Source of the DNA: an uncultured Peptococcaceae bacterium
GTDB taxonomy: Bacteria > Bacillota > Peptococcia > Peptococcales > Peptococcaceae
Assembly (NCBI GenBank): GCA_902496505.1
Contig: CABVBB010000057.1
Coordinates: 1 to 8,638, forward strand
Reading direction: 5' to 3'
Length of the DNA stretch: 8,638 bases
Shown: one piece after another, positions 5,515 through 8,638 of the stretch
Numbering within the stretch: position 1 is the stretch's first letter
Layout of the letters: every line of letters begins with the position of its first letter
Notes under the pieces: generated by a model
Database searches by the model: none
What the model saw: only the letters and a program-made list of their open reading frames with translations
Told to the model about the DNA's origin: nothing
Program-made: the position numbers and the translations under genes

Positions 5515-7773
5515 ATGAAGATATGGAGTACCGAAAAACTGAAAAAAACCTTTGCTGCAGCCACTTTGGCAGCCTTTGTCGTCGGGGGAGCAGTCCTGCC
5601 GGCAGCACCAGCCTACGCAGCAGATGCCACGCATATCACCAAGGAGCAGCAAGTGAAATACTCTGACAGCTCTTGGATCAAGGAGCAGGCAGATCGTGAG
5701 AAAAAGATGGCCCAGACTTTCCAGGCCGGCGAGTATACTGCGGCAGCACCCTATGTGGTCGTTGACCCCTATGGCAACAATCCACTTTCAGCCTTAGTCA
5801 TGTTCAAAACCAAAGCGGAGACCAAAGTCAGCGTCAAAGTGGAGATCCCAGCCGATAAGAGCGGGGCGTACGATGCAGAAAGCACCTTCAGCTTTGATTT
5901 CAACGACTATACCAAAGAACACTACGTTCCGGTCTACGCGCTCTTTGATGGTGAAAACACGGTGACTATGACCGTGACGGATAAAGCAGGACAAGCTGAG
6001 ACTTACTCCGTGAAAATGACCGCCAAGGTACCCGAAGGCTTTAACGTGACGGCCAATACCATTTCTATGGATAAAGGCAATCCCGCGATGGTCGGCGGCC
6101 TCAATTTCGTTTCCTATGTCTTCAGCGATACCACCAAGGTCGTCGGCTATGACTTCAACGGCAACTTCCGAGTCGTCTTTACCAACAGCGGCCAAAGCCG
6201 TATTGCTGCCCTGCCTAATGGTCATCTGGCTTATGAGGACAACAATGTTCTGCATGGGTTATACTACACCTCTGGTTTTATAGAAACCGATATGATGGGC
6301 AAAGTGTATCAGAAATATCTGGTCAACGGCATCCATCATGAATTCATCCAGCTGGCTAATGGCAACTGGCTCGTTGATGCAGAGCTGCCTAATGCCACCA
6401 CCACTGAGGATTATTTTGTCGAGCTGGATCAAGAAACCGGCAGCATCGTTCGCGACTGGTGGCTCAAAGACAGCATGGGGATGAAAAAGTTTGTGGCCAA
6501 TCCCTACTATGATTACAATGCCGAAGACTGGGCCCATGTCAATTCCTTCGTGCAAATTCCTGGCCAAGATGCCATCATTTTCAGCGCCCGCCAGAATGAC
6601 GGCCTGTATAAATTGAATCTGGCCACCAATGAGATCGATTGGGTCATGGCTGAAAATGACGCCGATTATACGGCTGATTTCAGTGCCAAACGCTTGACTC
6701 CAGTGATTACCCAGGCTGATGGCTCGGTCATCACCGTCGATGAGTGGTGGAAGACTAATAAAGAGCTGAACCCCACTGGAGCAGCGATCGATTGGAGCGA
6801 TCCTAAGGATCCCTACTTTGCCATCGACAATGTGCCCTTTGAATATACCTATGGTCAGCATGCGGTCAGCCTGCTGCCCAATGGCGACATCTTTGTCTTT
6901 GACAATGGCGACGGCCGTTCCAAAGATGCCAGCAAAATGATCTCTCCTGCTGACGAAAGTGCCGCCCGCGCCGTTTTGCGCACAGCCGAACCAGGCAGCG
7001 CGGCTTACAAAGAGGCTATGGCGACCAATTACAGCCGGGCAGTCATCTATCGCTATGATGAAAAAGCCGGTACCGTAGAACAGCTCTGGCAGTACGGCAA
7101 AGAGCGCGGCATGGAGCTCTACTCCATGTACATCTGCGACGTAGACTATATCGGTCCCAACCATTACTTGATCAATTTCGGCGGCCCGCGCATGGGAGAT
7201 AAAATGACTGAAGGTTCCTATTCCCGTATTATCGAGCTGCTGGACAACAAAGTGATCAATGAATTCAACGTCAATACCAACTGTTACCGAGCAGAGCGCC
7301 TGAGCCCCTACTATGGCACCAAAGGCGAGTACGAGCTCAACAAAGTGCAGGGCGTTCAAAAAGGCGAACTGCTTATGGAACGTGCAGTCCTGCCTGGCGC
7401 TGATACTAATAAAGTGACGATGAAGATCGGCGAAAAAGAATATACCACCTATAATGGCGGTGCTAGCATGGATACAGCTCCCTATCTGGATAGCAGCAGC
7501 CGGACCATGATCCCCGTACGCTATGCCGGCAGAGCTTTGGGTGCAAGCGTCGTCTGGGATGCTGATGCCCAGACCGTCACCGTCAAAGCTGGCGATAACA
7601 CGGCAGTCTTCACCATTGGCTCCAATGAAATGGTCGTCAACGGCGAAACGAAAACGATCGACACCGCAGCGGTGATCCAAGATGGCCGCACCATGCTGCC
7701 TCTGCGCGCAGCGGCAGAAGCACTGGGCGCAACAGTAAACTATGCTGACGGCGTCATCACCATCAACAAATAA
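5515..7773 (+). CDS. assT: Exported arylsulfate sulfotransferase with C-terminal stalk domain (paralog B)
   Basis: A 752-residue tandem duplicate of the preceding gene with the same layout: Sec signal peptide 1-35 (A-Y-A then A36-D), AssT N-terminal domain about 72-172, propeller to about 620, stalk domain about 634-752 with repeats at R663 and D723-G-R. Active-site candidates are H274/H275, H341 with N343 in D-W-A-H-V-N, R359 (18 after H341) and H449 in Y-G-Q-H. The start at 5515 has AGGAGG 8 bases upstream. Relative to paralog A it lacks the vicinal cysteines (V-S-Y replaces V-C-C) and has a shorter, aromatic segment before D-W-A-H (P-Y-Y-D-Y-N-A-E). Both changes are in regions likely to line or approach the pocket, so a different substrate range is plausible. 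The stalk is nearly identical to that of paralog A. In a diderm the protein would be periplasmic; in a monoderm it would be at the cell surface. Own promoter and own terminator, so probably monocistronic. Confidence 0.94.
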   Translation: MKIWSTEKLKKTFAAATLAAFVVGGAVLPAAPAYAADATHITKEQQVKYSDSSWIKEQADREKKMAQTFQAGEYTAAAPYVVVDPYGNNPLSALVMFKTKAETKVSVKVEIPADKSGAYDAESTFSFDFNDYTKEHYVPVYALFDGENTVTMTVTDKAGQAETYSVKMTAKVPEGFNVTANTISMDKGNPAMVGGLNFVSYVFSDTTKVVGYDFNGNFRVVFTNSGQSRIAALPNGHLAYEDNNVLHGLYYTSGFIETDMMGKVYQKYLVNGIHHEFIQLANGNWLVDAELPNATTTEDYFVELDQETGSIVRDWWLKDSMGMKKFVANPYYDYNAEDWAHVNSFVQIPGQDAIIFSARQNDGLYKLNLATNEIDWVMAENDADYTADFSAKRLTPVITQADGSVITVDEWWKTNKELNPTGAAIDWSDPKDPYFAIDNVPFEYTYGQHAVSLLPNGDIFVFDNGDGRSKDASKMISPADESAARAVLRTAEPGSAAYKEAMATNYSRAVIYRYDEKAGTVEQLWQYGKERGMELYSMYICDVDYIGPNHYLINFGGPRMGDKMTEGSYSRIIELLDNKVINEFNVNTNCYRAERLSPYYGTKGEYELNKVQGVQKGELLMERAVLPGADTNKVTMKIGEKEYTTYNGGASMDTAPYLDSSSRTMIPVRYAGRALGASVVWDADAQTVTVKAGDNTAVFTIGSNEMVVNGETKTIDTAAVIQDGRTMLPLRAAAEALGATVNYADGVITINK

Positions 7774-7778
7774 TCAAT

Positions 7779-7825
7779 GCACAAAAAGAGACAAAGACCG
7801 CGTGAGTCGTTGTCTCTTTTTGTGC
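7779..7825. terminator. Bidirectional terminator between convergent genes
   Basis: A perfect 16-bp inverted repeat (GCACAAAAAGAGACAA at 7779-7794, its complement at 7810-7825) with a 15-base centre that can form an inner GAC/GTC pairing. Because A5 and T5 tracts flank the GAGACAA core, either strand gives a stem followed by T5. It starts 5 bases after the paralog B stop and ends 8 bases before the minus-strand gene's stop at 7834, so it can serve both. Confidence 0.88.
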
Positions 7826-7833
7826 TATGGCCG

Positions 7834-8373
7834 TTACTGCCAGAGCGGGTCATGCAGTGTGATCTGCATCAGGCAGCGGTCATCCCCCATCTTGATGCTT
7901 TTCAGCAATTCTACATCCACTGCGCAGTCAAAGGCTTTTTCAAAAAGGACTTTGCTGTAGCCTGCTGTGCACTGGCACCAGGAGAGGGTGTCCAGCTTGT
8001 CTACTTCGGCCAGCATTGGGCAGGGGCAGGCGTCAAATTGCAGGTAGAGCGCACCGTCTTGGCAGAAAAGTCCGGCGGCGTGGGCTTCTGCGGAACCGGC
8101 GAACGTTTCGAGGTTGGCGGCCGACGCTTTGAGCGCCATGACCAGCGCCAATTTTTCGTCCATAGCGTAGCCGCATTGGCAGCGCATCCGTATTTTTTTG
8201 ACCATTTCCGGAGCGAAGCGATTTTCTAAGCGGCGCATGGCGTTTTTTACCCAGAGAGGATCAGGTTCGGTCTGCGCCGAGCCGTACACCACTTCTTGGG
8301 CGAGATCAGCATGGCTTTCTGCTTGTATAGCGTCAAAGAGGACGTGCTCTTGGATCTTGCGAATATCAAACAT
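7834..8373 (-). CDS. Small cysteine-rich protein of unknown function (possibly DUF6144-like)
   Basis: A 179-residue, probably cytoplasmic protein with no signal peptide or membrane segment. The start is ATG at 8371-8373 on the minus strand with AAAGGAG 7 bases upstream (complement of 8381-8387). It has nine cysteines, six of them in three C-x-C pairs: C65-Q-C67 followed by G-Y, C116-P-C118, and C133-Q-C135-T-A-G-Y. C104, C150 and C167 make up the rest. The C-terminal pattern (C-x-C-T-x-G-Y, then L-F-E, V-E-L-L-K-S-I-K-M-G-D and a late Cys) resembles DUF6144 proteins and, more loosely, the L-2-amino-thiazoline-4-carboxylate hydrolase or V4R-type ligand-binding families. I recall this from general pattern only. 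Metal or Fe-S binding through the C-x-C pairs is possible but not shown. It is convergent with the AssT cluster and has its own promoter, so a shared function is not implied. Confidence 0.85.
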   Translation of the reverse strand: MFDIRKIQEHVLFDAIQAESHADLAQEVVYGSAQTEPDPLWVKNAMRRLENRFAPEMVKKIRMRCQCGYAMDEKLALVMALKASAANLETFAGSAEAHAAGLFCQDGALYLQFDACPCPMLAEVDKLDTLSWCQCTAGYSKVLFEKAFDCAVDVELLKSIKMGDDRCLMQITLHDPLWQ

Positions 8374-8418
8374 AGCGATTCTCCTTTGCTTGCATTTGCT
8401 GTGGGGAAAATTTTACGA

Positions 8419-8448
8419 TCAGAGAAGGGGTTTTTGGTAAATCGGCAT
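8419..8448 (-). CDS. Possible 9-residue leader peptide upstream of the cysteine-rich gene
   Basis: On the minus strand, AAAGGAGGT (complement of 8457-8465), an excellent Shine-Dalgarno, stands 8 bases before ATG (8446-8448). The frame reads M-P-I-Y-Q-K-P-L-L and stops with TGA at 8419-8421, 45 bases before the next gene's ATG. It lies just downstream of the predicted promoter. The strength of the ribosome-binding site is what makes it notable. It could be a regulatory leader peptide, or the remnant of a longer gene. It contains no run of one amino acid to suggest attenuation. Confidence 0.35.
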   Translation of the reverse strand: MPIYQKPLL

Positions 8449-8453
8449 AAAAA

Positions 8454-8638
8454 ATGACCTCCTTTGGGAAAAGCAGTACGGGGTACATCTTCATTATAAA
8501 GAGACGGTCATCTATTTGTCTTCTGAATTCTTGCTTTTATGTCGTAAAATACGGCGTCGTCGTATATGCGGCGCTGTTGGTATTAAGTTTGCCCATACTG
8601 TTCAGTCTGGGCGGACGCATCCGTTTCAAGGCGTGGCA
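8454..8638 (+). CDS. Possible start of a membrane or exported protein, runs off the window
   Basis: This plus-strand frame is open from ATG 8454 to the window end. Its last 33 codons encode V-V-K-Y-G-V-V-V-Y-A-A-L-L-V-L-S-L-P-I-L-F, then G-G-R-I-R-F-K, which looks like a signal anchor or transmembrane helix with positive charges after it. The ATG at 8454 has no ribosome-binding site, and the residues before the hydrophobic part look non-coding, so the true start is uncertain. This is either the beginning of a real gene or chance. No product can be named. Confidence 0.2.
   Translation, partial: MTSFGKSSTGYIFIIKRRSSICLLNSCFYVVKYGVVVYAALLVLSLPILFSLGGRIRFKAW
8493..8522 (-). promoter_or_regulatory. 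Predicted minus-strand promoter for the cysteine-rich gene
   Basis: Reading the minus strand, a perfect TATAAT (complement of 8493-8498) lies 18 bases after AAGACA (complement of 8517-8522, 4 of 6 consensus). The predicted start near 8486 is about 20 bases upstream of the strong Shine-Dalgarno of the 9-codon frame and about 113 bases upstream of the 179-residue gene. Confidence 0.5.

Larger units (their letters stand above)
2721..7825. repeat. Tandem duplication: promoter-leader-AssT-terminator units (2721-5289 and 5298-7825)
   Basis: Two direct units of about 2.5 kb each carry a dyad, TATAAT promoter, leader, AssT gene and downstream hairpin in the same order, with recognisable identity in every part. 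The first 66 coding bases differ at about 6 positions. The last 273 coding bases (4961-5233 against 7501-7773) differ at 14, with an unbroken identical run from 5028 to 5100. The middles are much more diverged. No insertion sequence or target-site repeat is visible at the joints. Confidence 0.85.

Noticed and set aside
5498..5518. Six-codon frame (ATG 5498) whose TGA overlaps the ATG of paralog B, suggesting translational coupling
   Set aside because: It is made of the Shine-Dalgarno itself, has no ribosome-binding site of its own, and is not conserved upstream of paralog A.
6259..7680. A 473-codon minus-strand open frame antisense to paralog B, and similar long antisense frames in the other AssT genes
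   Set aside because: These are shadows of plus-strand codon usage. Homology, signal peptide and ribosome-binding site all support the plus-strand genes, and the antisense translation has no recognisable domain or start signal.
7777..8229. 150-codon plus-strand frame starting right after paralog B
   Set aside because: It reads through the terminator and lies antisense to the cysteine-rich gene, which has a proper ribosome-binding site and promoter.
1..8638. Mobile element, CRISPR array, phage or defence genes
   Set aside because: I saw no transposase, integrase, terminal inverted repeats, regularly spaced short repeats, or tRNA-like attachment site. The only large repeat is the gene duplication.

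Overview
The window looks like a chromosomal segment of a gut-type anaerobic Bacillota, most plausibly a Negativicutes (diderm Firmicutes). The reasons are moderate GC, strong AGGAGG ribosome-binding sites, Sec signal peptides ending in AYA-A, and exported proteins carrying the 'copper amine oxidase N-terminal-like' stalk domain that is common in Bacillota. The taxon is an inference from style, not from a marker gene.

Most of the window is an arylsulfate sulfotransferase (AssT) cluster. From left to right it holds: (i) the 3' part of an AssT-family gene that enters from outside the window (to 1580), ending in a strong intrinsic terminator; (ii) a LysR-type regulator (1672-2643) with its own terminator; (iii) two full-length, tandemly duplicated exported AssT paralogs (2957-5233, 758 aa; 5515-7773, 752 aa). 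Each paralog has a Sec signal peptide, an AssT N-terminal beta domain, the AssT beta-propeller with the expected His/His-x-Asn/Arg/His active-site pattern, and a C-terminal two-repeat stalk domain. AssT enzymes move sulfate from one phenol ester to another phenol without PAPS, outside the cytoplasm. Three such genes around a LysR regulator suggest a locus for handling aryl sulfates (host, dietary or drug conjugates), with each paralog probably tuned to different substrates.

The duplicated unit is larger than the coding sequence. Both full-length genes have the same upstream architecture: an A/T-rich dyad, a promoter with a perfect TATAAT, a 155-175 nt leader with conserved blocks, and an AGGAGG 8 nt before ATG. 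They also have related downstream hairpins. Each is therefore probably transcribed as its own unit, and the shared dyad is the best candidate for the LysR protein's operator. The C-terminal stalk domains are about 95% identical in DNA, while the middles of the two proteins are clearly more divergent. This suggests gene conversion or strong constraint on the stalk.

Right of the cluster, a bidirectional terminator separates gene three from a convergent gene (7834-8373, minus strand). That gene encodes a 179-aa cysteine-rich protein with three C-x-C motifs, possibly of the DUF6144 type. It has a good minus-strand promoter and, in its leader, a 9-codon ORF with a perfect Shine-Dalgarno. The final bases hold an open plus-strand frame encoding a hydrophobic segment that runs off the window, too short to identify. 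I see no tRNA, rRNA, CRISPR array, insertion sequence or phage gene.
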